NCBI RefSeq assembly: GCF_000759535.1
Contig: NZ_CP009455.1
Location: 310,001-374,000 of the forward strand
From: Pseudomonas cremoricolorata
GTDB lineage: Bacteria; Pseudomonadota; Gammaproteobacteria; Pseudomonadales; Pseudomonadaceae
DNA: 64,000 nucleotides
Direction: 5' to 3'
The notes under the pieces were generated by a model. That model did no database searches and was not told where the DNA came from. It saw nothing but the letters and a program-made list of their open reading frames with translations. The translations under genes and the position numbers were made by a program. Position 1 is the first letter of the stretch. Every line of letters begins with the position of its first letter. Of the stretch, positions 1-7,950 are shown in pieces.

Positions 1-1023
1 GCACCGGACAGCACCAGCCCGTTCAGTCGGGGAGGCCTGAATGCTTACGCTTATTGCGCAGGCGATCCGGTGAATCGTATCGACCCGGATGGTCACAGCT
101 GGTGGACCTGGGTCATCGCCGGCGTGGGCCTGGCCCTGGGCGTGGTGGCGACCGTGGCGACCTTCGGTGCGGCAGCACCCGCGTTCGCAGCAGTGTATGC
201 CGGCGGCATTTCGGCCCTGACCGCCAGCGGCGCGATGGCCATGGGCGCCGCCACATTGGGCGCTGTGTCACTGGGCACCGGGATCGCCTCCACCGTACTG
301 GAAGCGGTAGACAAGGATTCCAAGGCGGCCAGTATTCTGGGTTGGATTTCGTTGGGCACAGGCCTGTTGGGCAGTGGGCTGGAGATGGCGCCGAAGGCCG
401 CATCGAAGATGGCGACCCTGAGCCGCAGAGTCGGCAGGGGTAGTCAGAAACTGGCTGGGCGGGCCGCAAAGCCTGGCTCAGGCTCGCTCGCAGGGCAGGC
501 CTCTGGTACTACAAATGCGCCTATGGCTCCACAAAAAAGCTCTTCCCCTGTCGTTCTGCACAGGACTGTAAGAGGAAGTCCGGAAGTTGTCTTCCATCCC
601 GATTGGCTGGGCCAAGGTGTATCTGCATTTGAAACCCACGGCTCCGCCACTGGGATGCTGATGGATTCAAAGGGAATGATGTCGCGTGCCGAGAAGGTGG
701 GATACGAAGCTCAAGCCTGGCTGAACGCAAGTGGTCGTGCAGACGGCGAGCCATTCGTATTGTTGGCCTGCCACGCTGCTGAATCAGGTGCGGCTCAGCG
801 TGTGGCCAACGTCACTGGACGCCCAGTGACTGCTTATAAACAAGCGATCTGGGTCAACCACCCCAGCAACTCAGGCTCATTGCGCAACGCCTCGGGGTTA
901 CTCAACCTACCTATGGAAGAAATACCCAGAACGTTCACAGAAATCCTGATGCGGCGTCCCAAAATGGGAAGATTCGCGGCGTCACGCTACTTCTCTCCCA
1001 AGTTCAGAGTTCATCATGTGTGA
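1..1023 (+). CDS. RHS-repeat toxin, C-terminal part (5' cut by window)
   Basis: The reading frame is open from base 1, so the N-terminus lies outside the window. The first codons read LNAYAYCAGDPVNRIDPDGH, the end of the RHS-repeat-associated core that precedes the variable toxin of polymorphic RHS proteins. Next comes an Ala/Gly-rich hydrophobic stretch (window codons about 38-125), likely the membrane-interacting segment seen in RHS/T6SS effectors, then a Ser/Gly/Ala linker. The last 150 residues are the variable tip. It holds ETHGS (His at window codon 213) and FVLLACHAAESG (Cys at 257), a layout resembling clan CD cysteine peptidases, where a His-Gly and a hydrophobic strand ending in Ala-Cys form the catalytic dyad. 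That assignment is inference. No immunity gene follows on this strand; the end overlaps the convergent next gene by 20 bases. Confidence 0.85.
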   Translation, partial: APDSTSPFSRGGLNAYAYCAGDPVNRIDPDGHSWWTWVIAGVGLALGVVATVATFGAAAPAFAAVYAGGISALTASGAMAMGAATLGAVSLGTGIASTVLEAVDKDSKAASILGWISLGTGLLGSGLEMAPKAASKMATLSRRVGRGSQKLAGRAAKPGSGSLAGQASGTTNAPMAPQKSSSPVVLHRTVRGSPEVVFHPDWLGQGVSAFETHGSATGMLMDSKGMMSRAEKVGYEAQAWLNASGRADGEPFVLLACHAAESGAAQRVANVTGRPVTAYKQAIWVNHPSNSGSLRNASGLLNLPMEEIPRTFTEILMRRPKMGRFAASRYFSPKFRVHHV

Positions 1024-1906
1024 CGGGGTCTGAGTATTGGCTTTGGGAAAACTGGCCAGGCCAGTCCTTGCGGATATGCACCTGACCCCGCTCCCGGACA
1101 GATAACAAGGCGTCAATGTCCAGCGCACAGACTAACCAATGACTGCCCGAAGCGCTCAAATCGACACCCTCGGCCATGATCCCATTGGCAGGAAACCCAT
1201 AATCCGGCGGCACGAACAACCCCGCCCGACCGATGTTCACATCCAGCGCCGGTGACCACGGCGCCAGCCCCACGGTCGGGCTTTGCAACACGGCGATCTG
1301 GTTCTCCAGCGCCCGCGCCTGAGCGCCGATGCGCACGCGGTGGTAACCGGCCTCGGTGTCGGTGCAACTGGGCGCCAGAATCAGGTCGGCGCCTTGTTCG
1401 GCCAGGCGCCGGGCAAGCAGGGGAAATTCGTTGTCGTAGCAGATCAGAATGCCGAGCCGGCCGAGTGCCGTGTCGAACACCTTCAGCCCGCTGCCGGCGC
1501 TGATGTCCCACTGCTCTTTCTCGAAGCGGGTCATCATCAGTTTGTCCTGGTGGCCCAGCATCCCTTGCGGCCCGAACAACCAGGCGCGGTTGCGGTAGCG
1601 CCCATCGCTGTCGAGCACCGGCAGGCTGCCCGGTTGCAGGTACACTCCATGCTCGCGGGCAATGCCTTCACACAGCGCCAGCCAGCGTGGAATCAGCGGC
1701 TGGATGCCGCTGATCGAGCCATGCAGATCACCGCGCTGCGCAGCGGGCAACTGGCCGCTGAGCACCAGTCCGGCGTATTCGGGCAACAGCAGCAATTGCG
1801 CCCCGCCGTGCACCGCCTCGGCGCACAGCGCCTGCAGATGCTCGGCGTAGGCGTCCCAGGTTTCCAGCAATTCGATGGCGTATTGACAGGCCGCCAGGCG
1901 AATCAT
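1004..1906 (-). CDS. Carbon-nitrogen hydrolase (nitrilase superfamily)
   Basis: A 300-residue amidase/nitrilase-fold enzyme. The catalytic triad is visible as Glu43 (LLLLPEYAG), Lys122 (GHQDKLMM) and Cys156 (GILICYDNEFP). Family members cleave the C-N bond of amides or nitriles; the substrate cannot be read from the sequence. The start codon overlaps the stop of the upstream GNAT gene by 4 bases (ATGA), so the two are translationally coupled and probably act together. The same GNAT plus amidohydrolase pairing occurs in other proteobacteria, sometimes as one fused protein (general knowledge). The 3' end overlaps the convergent RHS gene by 20 bases. Confidence 0.9.
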   Translation of the reverse strand: MIRLAACQYAIELLETWDAYAEHLQALCAEAVHGGAQLLLLPEYAGLVLSGQLPAAQRGDLHGSISGIQPLIPRWLALCEGIAREHGVYLQPGSLPVLDSDGRYRNRAWLFGPQGMLGHQDKLMMTRFEKEQWDISAGSGLKVFDTALGRLGILICYDNEFPLLARRLAEQGADLILAPSCTDTEAGYHRVRIGAQARALENQIAVLQSPTVGLAPWSPALDVNIGRAGLFVPPDYGFPANGIMAEGVDLSASGSHWLVCALDIDALLSVRERGQVHIRKDWPGQFSQSQYSDPVTHDEL

Positions 1907-2493
1907 ACCGGCAGGGCCTTGAGCCAGAACGACATGATCTTGTCCGACTCCTCGACCTCATCCAGATCGCGCCAGGCATAGCGGGTGCGCAGCGACGGTT
2001 CGTGAAGAAACCCTCGGTTGCGCCAGAAGCCTTGCAGTGGCTTGTAATCGGCGGGGCGCAGTGGGTGGCCGGAGGGCCGCTCCACGGCGCAGAAGGCGCA
2101 GTAGTCGAACTCGGCCAGCTTGTGTGCGTACGACTCGCGCTCGATGAAAAAGCGCACGCCCAGGCCCTGGTTGCGGTACTCGGGCAGCACCAGCGACTCG
2201 CCGAAGTAGTACACCGCGTTGGGGTCGCGGCCCTGATCGAGGAACGGCTGCTGGAACTCCGGCACCTGGTCGACCAGCGGCAGACCGGTCGAGGCACCGA
2301 CCACCTTGCCGTCGTCCAGCGCCAGCACCAGCAGGCTGCGCCCGGAGCGGGCATAGGCGGCCAGATAATCGGCCTCGTAGTCCAGCGAGCCGTCGTAGAG
2401 GTAGGGGAACTCGCGAAACACCGTCAAGCGCAGGCGAGCGAGGTCATCGATGTAGGGCGCGATCGCAGCGCCGTGCAACAGGCGGATTTCCAT
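1903..2493 (-). CDS. GNAT family N-acetyltransferase
   Basis: A 196-residue GNAT-fold protein. The acetyl-CoA-binding region is around ESLVLPEYRNQGLGVRF, which contains the R/Q-x-x-G-x-G/A loop (RNQGLG). The N-terminus (MEIRLLHG) and the conserved FREFPYLYDGSL segment match the acetyltransferases paired with carbon-nitrogen hydrolases in Pseudomonas. It is the first gene of a two-gene operon with the overlapping hydrolase. The acceptor substrate is unknown. The start is the ATG at 2493, with an intergenic region before the divergent SnoaL-like gene. Confidence 0.88.
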   Translation of the reverse strand: MEIRLLHGAAIAPYIDDLARLRLTVFREFPYLYDGSLDYEADYLAAYARSGRSLLVLALDDGKVVGASTGLPLVDQVPEFQQPFLDQGRDPNAVYYFGESLVLPEYRNQGLGVRFFIERESYAHKLAEFDYCAFCAVERPSGHPLRPADYKPLQGFWRNRGFLHEPSLRTRYAWRDLDEVEESDKIMSFWLKALPV

Positions 2494-2608
2494 GCGAAGA
2501 GGTCGTTTTGTCGATGTGGATGACGCGCTCGGCTAAGCCGGGCCTGAGGGGAAACCCTATCATCCGGCCAACGTCGATCCCTTGCCCCTACACGACAGGA
2601 ACTTTGCC

Positions 2609-3007
2609 ATGACCGCTACCGAACTCGTCCAGGCCTACTACGCCGCCTTCAACGCCGGCGACATGCCCGGCTTTCTCGCGCTGCTCAGCGAAGATGTGAT
2701 TCACGACATCAACCAGGGCGAACGGCAGATGGGCAAAGCCAAGTTCGCCAGCTTCATGGAGAAAATGAACCGCTGCTACCGTGAGCGTCTGGCCGACATC
2801 GTGGTCATGCAGAACGCCGAGGGCAATCGCGCGGCTGCCGAATTCACCGTGCATGGCGAGTACCTGGCCAATGACGAAGGCCTGCCAGCAGCCGACGGCC
2901 AGACCTACGTGCTGCCGGCCGGCGCGTTCTTCTACATTCACTGCGGCAAGATCGCCCGGGTGACCAACTACTACAACCTCAACGACTGGATCGAGCAGGT
3001 CGCCTGA
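2609..3007 (+). CDS. SnoaL/NTF2-like ketosteroid isomerase-related protein
   Basis: A 132-residue protein of the NTF2/SnoaL alpha+beta barrel fold. It has the typical opening ELVQAYYAAFNAGDMPGFLALLSEDVIHDIN and a closing YYNLNDWIEQV. The family includes a conserved group called ketosteroid isomerase-related; no substrate can be assigned here. The start chosen is the ATG at 2609, preceded by AGGA at 2597-2600; an in-frame upstream extension lacks a good ribosome site. It is a single gene, convergent with the phospholipase D-type gene that follows. Confidence 0.85.
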   Translation: MTATELVQAYYAAFNAGDMPGFLALLSEDVIHDINQGERQMGKAKFASFMEKMNRCYRERLADIVVMQNAEGNRAAAEFTVHGEYLANDEGLPAADGQTYVLPAGAFFYIHCGKIARVTNYYNLNDWIEQVA

Positions 3008-3016
3008 AGGCCGGCC

Positions 3017-4177
3017 TCAGGCACGGCGGTCAAGCAGGTTCGCCACGATCCGGTCGAGCCAGCCCCACAGGCGCTGCTTGACCCGCCGCCACAGTGGCCG
3101 CGCGCGCCAGCTGGCAAGGTCGACTTCCTCGCTCAGGGCGAAATCGCGGTCGAAGCTGGCGGCCACCTCAGCGGTGAGCACCGGGTCGAGGCTTTCCAGA
3201 TTGGCTTCCAGGTTGAAGCGCAGGTTCCAGTGGTCGAAGTTGCAGGAGCCGACGCTGACCCAGTCATCCACCAGCACCATCTTCAGGTGCAGGAAACGCG
3301 GCTGGTATTCGAAGATCTTCACCCCGGCGCGCAGCAGCCGTGGGTAGTAGCGGTGCCCGGCATAGCGCACCGCTGCGTGGTCGGTGCGCGGCCCGGTGAG
3401 CAGCAGGCGTACATCGACGCCCTTCTGGGCGGCGCGGCGCAACGAGCGGCGCACGCTCCAGGTGGGCAGAAAGTACGGCGTCGCCAGCCAGATGCGCCGC
3501 TCGCCGGCATTCAGTGCGCGCACCAGTGAGCGCAGGATGTCGCGGTGCTGGCGGGCGTCGGCGTAGGCCACCCGGCCCAGCCCCTGGCCTTGCGCTGGCT
3601 GGTTAGGCACCCGCGCCAGCCCGTCGAAATCCTTGGGCGGGCGCCAGGCGGTGCGCTGCTGGTTGGCGTGCCACTGGCGGTCGAAAAGCAATTGCCAGTC
3701 GCTCACCAGCGGCCCTTCGATGGCCACCATCACTTCATGCCATTGGCTGAAGTCGTCCTGCGGCACCCAGAATTCATCGGTGACCCCGGTGCCGCCGACC
3801 ACCGCCAGGCGCTCGTCCACCAGCAGCAGTTTGCGGTGGTCGCGGTACAGGTTGCGCAGGCCGCGTCGCCAGTGGATGCGGTTGTACCAGCGCAACTCGA
3901 CGCCAGCATTGAGCAGACGCTCGCGCAGCGGCCGGCCGAAGGCTTGCGAGCCGTAGTCGTCGAACAGACAGCGCACCTGCACGCCGCGCTGCGCGGCCTG
4001 CTCCAGCGCCTCGACCACCGCATCGGCGCAGGCCCCGGCCTCGACCAGGTATAGCTCCAGGTCGACCTTGAGTTCGGCGCGCACGATGGCCAGCAACATG
4101 CGCGGAAAGAACGCCGGGCCGTCGATCAGCAGTTCGAACTGGTTGCCTTCACGCCAGGGAAAAACCGGCCCGGCCAT
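3017..4177 (-). CDS. Phospholipase D-family cardiolipin synthase (ClsB-like)
   Basis: A 386-residue protein with two HKD motifs: HRKLLLVDERLAVVGGT in the first half and HLKMVLVDDWVSVGSCN in the second. Each HxKxxxxD supplies half of the PLD active site. Length and absence of an N-terminal pair of membrane helices match ClsB/YbhO-type cardiolipin synthases, which join phosphatidyl groups to make cardiolipin at the inner membrane. It follows the YceI gene with a one-base gap between the YceI stop and this ATG, so the two are probably co-transcribed. A different PLD-type phosphatidyltransferase is possible. Confidence 0.85.
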   Translation of the reverse strand: MAGPVFPWREGNQFELLIDGPAFFPRMLLAIVRAELKVDLELYLVEAGACADAVVEALEQAAQRGVQVRCLFDDYGSQAFGRPLRERLLNAGVELRWYNRIHWRRGLRNLYRDHRKLLLVDERLAVVGGTGVTDEFWVPQDDFSQWHEVMVAIEGPLVSDWQLLFDRQWHANQQRTAWRPPKDFDGLARVPNQPAQGQGLGRVAYADARQHRDILRSLVRALNAGERRIWLATPYFLPTWSVRRSLRRAAQKGVDVRLLLTGPRTDHAAVRYAGHRYYPRLLRAGVKIFEYQPRFLHLKMVLVDDWVSVGSCNFDHWNLRFNLEANLESLDPVLTAEVAASFDRDFALSEEVDLASWRARPLWRRVKQRLWGWLDRIVANLLDRRA

Positions 4178-4178
4178 T

Positions 4179-4760
4179 TCAGCGCGCCGTGAAGATCAGC
4201 ACCGCATTGACCGGCACCGACGGGTTGATGGTCTTGAGTTTGGCGACATTACGCAGGGTTTCCAGGCCCGGTAGCAGGTCGAAATCCTCGGCGCGCAGCA
4301 GCAGCGGTTCGAGGGTGACCACCTGGAAACGCCGTTCATCCAGGCGCGTGGCCAGCAGTTGCGCCTGGTAGCGCTGCGACTTGCCGTGCAGAGTGACTGT
4401 CACCGGCAGACGTAGCTCGACCTGGGCACCATTGGCCAGGTCGTTGATCGGGCGCAGGTCGATCTGCGCCTTGATGGTCGCATCGGGGAAGTTGCGCACC
4501 TCGAACAAGCGCTCGCGCATGCGCTCATCGAGCAACGGTGTGCCGCTGCTGACCGAATCCATTTCGATGCTCAACCCGGCTGCGCCCTTGGTATCGACCG
4601 AGCCATGCAGCACCAGGAAGCGGTGCACATCGACCTCATCACCATTCTTGCCGGTGACGAACGACAGACGCGACGACTCGCCATCCAGATGCCAGTTGGC
4701 ATGGGCGGGCAGGCACAGCAGGAGCAACAGCGCGGGCAGCAGGCGGGGCAACGTGAACAT
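4179..4760 (-). CDS. YceI family periplasmic protein
   Basis: A 193-residue protein with a signal peptide (MFTLPRLLPALLLLLCLPAHA, cleavage after AHA). It is followed by the YceI lipocalin-like beta-barrel: NWHLDGESSRLSFVTGKN near the start, and an alternating pattern of strands to the end. YceI proteins bind amphiphilic or isoprenoid molecules in the periplasm; the ligand here is unknown. It lies one base upstream of the cardiolipin synthase-like gene, suggesting an envelope-lipid context. Confidence 0.88.
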   Translation of the reverse strand: MFTLPRLLPALLLLLCLPAHANWHLDGESSRLSFVTGKNGDEVDVHRFLVLHGSVDTKGAAGLSIEMDSVSSGTPLLDERMRERLFEVRNFPDATIKAQIDLRPINDLANGAQVELRLPVTVTLHGKSQRYQAQLLATRLDERRFQVVTLEPLLLRAEDFDLLPGLETLRNVAKLKTINPSVPVNAVLIFTAR

Positions 4761-4804
4761 GGGAAATCTCGCGAAACAAGATCGCCAACCTTACCCGCAG
4801 GCTT

Positions 4805-5113
4805 TCACGGCAGCAAGCGACAGCCCTCGCCCGGCCCCTGCACGGCCGCCTGCTGGCGACGCCCCAACCCGCGTGCGCTGACCAACTGCCGCGCGGTGTC
4901 TTCTTCGAGGCTATCGAGCGGCAGGTACTGCTCGACATAACCACGGCAATAGGCAGTGTCAAAGCCCATGACGAAACGGCAGGAACAGTATTCCTTGGCC
5001 GAGTAGGCGGGCAGGATGTCGGGGAAGTCAGCCAGCGCCTGGCGGGTATTCCACACCCACAGAGCAGCGCCAGCGATCAACAGCAGCGTCGCGAACAACA
5101 GCCAGCGCTTCAT
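4805..5113 (-). CDS. Small membrane-anchored Cys-rich protein, unknown
   Basis: A 102-residue protein of unrecognised family. Residues 4-22 form a single hydrophobic helix (LLFATLLLIAGAALWVW), so the rest probably lies in the periplasm. The body contains a cysteine cluster, YCSCRFVMGFDTAYCRGY, and one more Cys near the C-terminus. Its ATG overlaps the stop of the preceding serine hydrolase gene by 4 bases (ATGA), so the two are coupled. The cysteines might form disulfides; no function is assigned. Confidence 0.75.
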   Translation of the reverse strand: MKRWLLFATLLLIAGAALWVWNTRQALADFPDILPAYSAKEYCSCRFVMGFDTAYCRGYVEQYLPLDSLEEDTARQLVSARGLGRRQQAAVQGPGEGCRLLP

Positions 5114-6204
5114 CGCGCCTCCTCGACCAGCACCGCCAGCACCCGTGCCAGCAAGGCGTTGTGGCTGAAGCTGGCACCGCGATCATCGCCGTAGCGCACG
5201 ATCAGCAATCGCTCGCTGGGCACCACGTACAGCGCCTGCCCCCAGTGCCCCAGCGCCGCGTAGGTGTCGGCCGGCGCGTCCGGCCAGGGCCGAGCACGCC
5301 CGGCAGCCGGCTGGTTGAGCCACCAGTGGCCACCGGCGATCGGCTCGCCCGGCGCGGCCTCGGCCTGGGCCAGCGCGAACGGCGCGCGGTTGAAGTCGAC
5401 CCAGGCCTTGGGTAGCAATTGCTGGTCTTGCCAACGCCCGTCGCGCAGCAGCAACAGGCCGATGCGCGCCAGGTCACGGGCGCTGAGGTAGAGGTAGGAA
5501 GAGCCGACCAGGGTGCCGGCAGCATCCCGTTCCCAGACCGCACTGCCGATACCTAACGGATCGAACAGTGCCTGCCGGGCGAAGCGACCGGCGTCCTGCT
5601 CAGGCAGCATGCCGCGCAGGGCCGCGGCCAGCAGGTTGCTGTCGCCGCTGGAGTAGAGAAAGCGCGTTCCCGGCGCTGCCGCGGCCGGACGCGCGGCGGT
5701 GTAGCCGGCCATGTCCTGGCGGCCACGGGTATAGAGCATGGCGACCACCGAGGAGTTGAGCGGGGCATATTCGTAGTCTTCCTGCCAGTCCAGGCCACTG
5801 GCCCAGTGCAGCAGGTCGATCAAACGAATGCCGGCATGCTGGTGCAGCGCCGAGTAATAGCGGTGGGCAGAGTCGGTAAGCGCAAAGCGCTGCTGCCCGT
5901 ACGCCACCCCTAGCACTGTCGCCAGCACGCTCTTGCTCACCGACCAGGTCAGGTGGGCGGTGGCTGCGGTGGTCGGTGAGCGATAGCGCTCATAAACGAT
6001 GCGGCCATCGCGGATCACCAGCAGCGCATCGCTGCGCACCCCTGCCCGGCCAGATGCCGCCTGCGCGGGAAAGGCATAGTCGTCCAGCGCCTGCCAGTTC
6101 AAGGCATTGTCTGCGCGCTGCCAGTCGGGCACCGGCCACACCTCCTGCGCTGCGGCGCAGGCACACAGCAGCATCAATCCCACCCCTTGCAACAGCCTGA
6201 CCAT
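5110..6204 (-). CDS. Serine hydrolase, class C beta-lactamase fold
   Basis: A 364-residue secreted enzyme with a signal peptide (MVRLLQGVGLMLLCACAAAQ). It belongs to the beta-lactamase/penicillin-binding-like serine hydrolases. The SxxK nucleophile motif is SVSK at residues 88-91, and a YSS element (FLYSSGDSNLLAAAL) occupies the position of the second active-site motif. Such proteins are often esterases, D-peptidases or amide hydrolases rather than true lactamases; the substrate is not evident. It is the first gene of a two-gene unit with the small Cys-rich anchored protein. Confidence 0.85.
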   Translation of the reverse strand: MVRLLQGVGLMLLCACAAAQEVWPVPDWQRADNALNWQALDDYAFPAQAASGRAGVRSDALLVIRDGRIVYERYRSPTTAATAHLTWSVSKSVLATVLGVAYGQQRFALTDSAHRYYSALHQHAGIRLIDLLHWASGLDWQEDYEYAPLNSSVVAMLYTRGRQDMAGYTAARPAAAAPGTRFLYSSGDSNLLAAALRGMLPEQDAGRFARQALFDPLGIGSAVWERDAAGTLVGSSYLYLSARDLARIGLLLLRDGRWQDQQLLPKAWVDFNRAPFALAQAEAAPGEPIAGGHWWLNQPAAGRARPWPDAPADTYAALGHWGQALYVVPSERLLIVRYGDDRGASFSHNALLARVLAVLVEEAR

Positions 6205-6285
6205 GCGGGCTTCACCTGCTCGTCCAATCCTGCTCGCAGCATGCCGCCACTTGATGACAACTCGCCCATCAGCACGCCTTGCCGA

Positions 6286-6314
6286 GTGTCACGCAAGCAT
6301 CACCAAAGCTTCAT
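6286..6314 (+). promoter_or_regulatory. Pho-box-like repeat before olsB
   Basis: Three heptamers with an 11-base period are seen: GTGTCAC, GCATCAC and GCTTCAT, separated by the 4-base spacers GCAA and CAAA. PhoB sites are tandem CTGTCAT-type units with this period. The TCA core is kept in all three, but the outer positions are degenerate. Ornithine lipid genes are phosphate-starvation induced in many bacteria, which supports the reading. It is an inference from pattern only. Confidence 0.4.
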
Positions 6315-6400
6315 GGGCGTGACATTGGCCCTGCCTAGCCTGAGCTTGCCTACAACAAGCCGCCCTGCCCGCTTCCAAGGCTGGCACATGGAGACTCGTA

Positions 6401-7156
6401 ATGACTCGGATCGCTCGCTCTGGCGACACCTGCACCGAACGCCGTCTGCACGCCGAACGCCTGGTTGGCCCCGCCGCCCTGGAGGAAGCCCAGGCGCTGC
6501 GCTACACCGTTTTCAGCAGCGAATTCCAGGCGCGTCTGAACGGCGCCGAACAGGGCCTGGACACGGACGACTACGACATCCACTGCCGCCATATCGGTGT
6601 GCGCGACCTCAACACCGGCAAGCTGGTCGCCACCACCCGCCTGCTCGACCATCAGGCCGCCAGCAGCCTGGGGCGCTTCTACAGCGAAGAAGAATTCAGC
6701 TTGCACGGCCTTGGGCAGTTGCAAGGGCCGATCCTCGAACTGGGGCGCACCTGCGTCGACCCGGCCTACCGCAATGGTGGCACCATCGCGGTGTTGTGGA
6801 GCGAACTGGCCGAGGTGCTCAACGAGGGTGGCTACAGCTACCTGATGGGCTGCGCCAGCATTCCCATGCAGGATGGCGGGGTGCAAGCCCATGCGGTAAT
6901 GCAGCGCCTGCGCGAACGCTACCTGTGCAACCAGCACCTGCGCGCCGAACCGAAGAACCCGCTGCCCAGCCTGGCCCTGCCGAGCAACATCACTGCCGAA
7001 CTGCCGCCGCTGCTCAAGGCCTACATGCGCCTGGGCGCGAAGATCTGCGGCGAGCCGTGCTGGGACGAAGACTTCCAGGTCGCCGACGTGTTCATCCTGC
7101 TCAAGCGCGACCAACTCTGCCCACGCTACGCCCGCCACTTCAAGGCTGCGGTGTGA
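6401..7156 (+). CDS. olsB: Ornithine-ACP N-acyltransferase OlsB
   Basis: A 251-residue GNAT-related hemolysin-like acyltransferase. OlsB attaches a 3-hydroxyacyl chain from ACP to the alpha-amino group of ornithine, giving lyso-ornithine lipid. Visible family signatures are [15 protein letters not shown] near residue 35 and [20 protein letters not shown] near residue 110. The start at 6401 has a GGAG-type ribosome site at about 6390. The stop overlaps the next gene's ATG (TGATG), coupling it to OlsA, the second step of the same pathway. The Pho-box-like repeat upstream suggests induction at low phosphate, when ornithine lipids replace phospholipids. Confidence 0.9.
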   Translation: MTRIARSGDTCTERRLHAERLVGPAALEEAQALRYTVFSSEFQARLNGAEQGLDTDDYDIHCRHIGVRDLNTGKLVATTRLLDHQAASSLGRFYSEEEFSLHGLGQLQGPILELGRTCVDPAYRNGGTIAVLWSELAEVLNEGGYSYLMGCASIPMQDGGVQAHAVMQRLRERYLCNQHLRAEPKNPLPSLALPSNITAELPPLLKAYMRLGAKICGEPCWDEDFQVADVFILLKRDQLCPRYARHFKAAV

Positions 7157-7944
7157 TGCGCCGTCTGCGGGTGACCGCGCGTCTGGCGCGGCTGCTGGCG
7201 GTGCTCGGCCTGGGCATCGGCATGGCCAGTGCCATGGCCGCCGCCGAGCGCCTCGGCCTCAAGCCTTCGCTGCAGCGCCGCCAGCGCTGGAGCCGGCGCT
7301 TCATGCGGCACCTGGTGGCGGCCCTGCCGTTTCAGGTCGAGGTGATCGGCACGCTGCCGCAACGGCCGATGCTCTGGCTGAGCAACCATGTGTCCTGGAC
7401 GGACATCCCACTGCTGGGCATGCTCACGCCGCTGTCGTTCTTGTCCAAGGCCGAGGTGCGCCACTGGCCCTTGGCTGGCTGGCTGGCGGAAAAGGCCGGC
7501 ACCTTGTTCATTCGCCGCGGCGGTGGTGATGCCCAGCGCCTGCGCGGGCAGATCGCTGAGCAGTTGCGCAGCGCGCAGCCGCTGTTGATTTTCCCCGAGG
7601 GCACCACCACCGACGGCCGCGAGCTGCGCACCTTCCACGGCCGCCTGCTGGCCGGCGCCATCGACAGCGGCACGCCGGTGCAACCGGTGGCCATCGAGTA
7701 CCGGCGTGGTGGCGAGGCCGATCGACTGGCGCCGTTCGTGGGCGACGACGATCTGCTGTCGCACCTGCTGCGGTTGTTCGCCCTGCCCCGCGGGCAGGTG
7801 CGCATTCATCTGCTCGAACCGATCGAAAGCCATGGCATGGAGCGCGCGGTACTGGCGCTGCAAGCCCAGCAGGCGGTGTACCTGGCGCTGTTCGGCGCCG
7901 CGCCCAGCGCCGTCACCCCAGCGCCGCGGGCCCAGGCCGCCTGA
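7156..7944 (+). CDS. olsA: Lyso-ornithine lipid O-acyltransferase OlsA
   Basis: A 262-residue PlsC-type acyltransferase. OlsA esterifies the hydroxyl of lyso-ornithine lipid with a second acyl chain. The HX4D motif is H78-V-S-W-T-D83, and the glycerolipid-binding motif FPEGT is at 146-150. An N-terminal hydrophobic helix lies at about 11-30. The ATG at 7156 overlaps the olsB stop by one base. A longer in-frame reading reaching 6187 exists but runs antiphase through olsB and is not the gene. The assignment to ornithine lipid rather than general lysophosphatidate acylation rests on the olsB coupling. Confidence 0.88.
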   Translation: MRRLRVTARLARLLAVLGLGIGMASAMAAAERLGLKPSLQRRQRWSRRFMRHLVAALPFQVEVIGTLPQRPMLWLSNHVSWTDIPLLGMLTPLSFLSKAEVRHWPLAGWLAEKAGTLFIRRGGGDAQRLRGQIAEQLRSAQPLLIFPEGTTTDGRELRTFHGRLLAGAIDSGTPVQPVAIEYRRGGEADRLAPFVGDDDLLSHLLRLFALPRGQVRIHLLEPIESHGMERAVLALQAQQAVYLALFGAAPSAVTPAPRAQAA

Positions 7945-7950
7945 GCCGCA

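Noticed and set aside
6187..7155. Upstream extension of olsA in the same frame
   Set aside because: It runs through olsB in another frame and gives Arg/Pro/Gly-rich residues. OlsA proteins start near MRRLRV at 7156.
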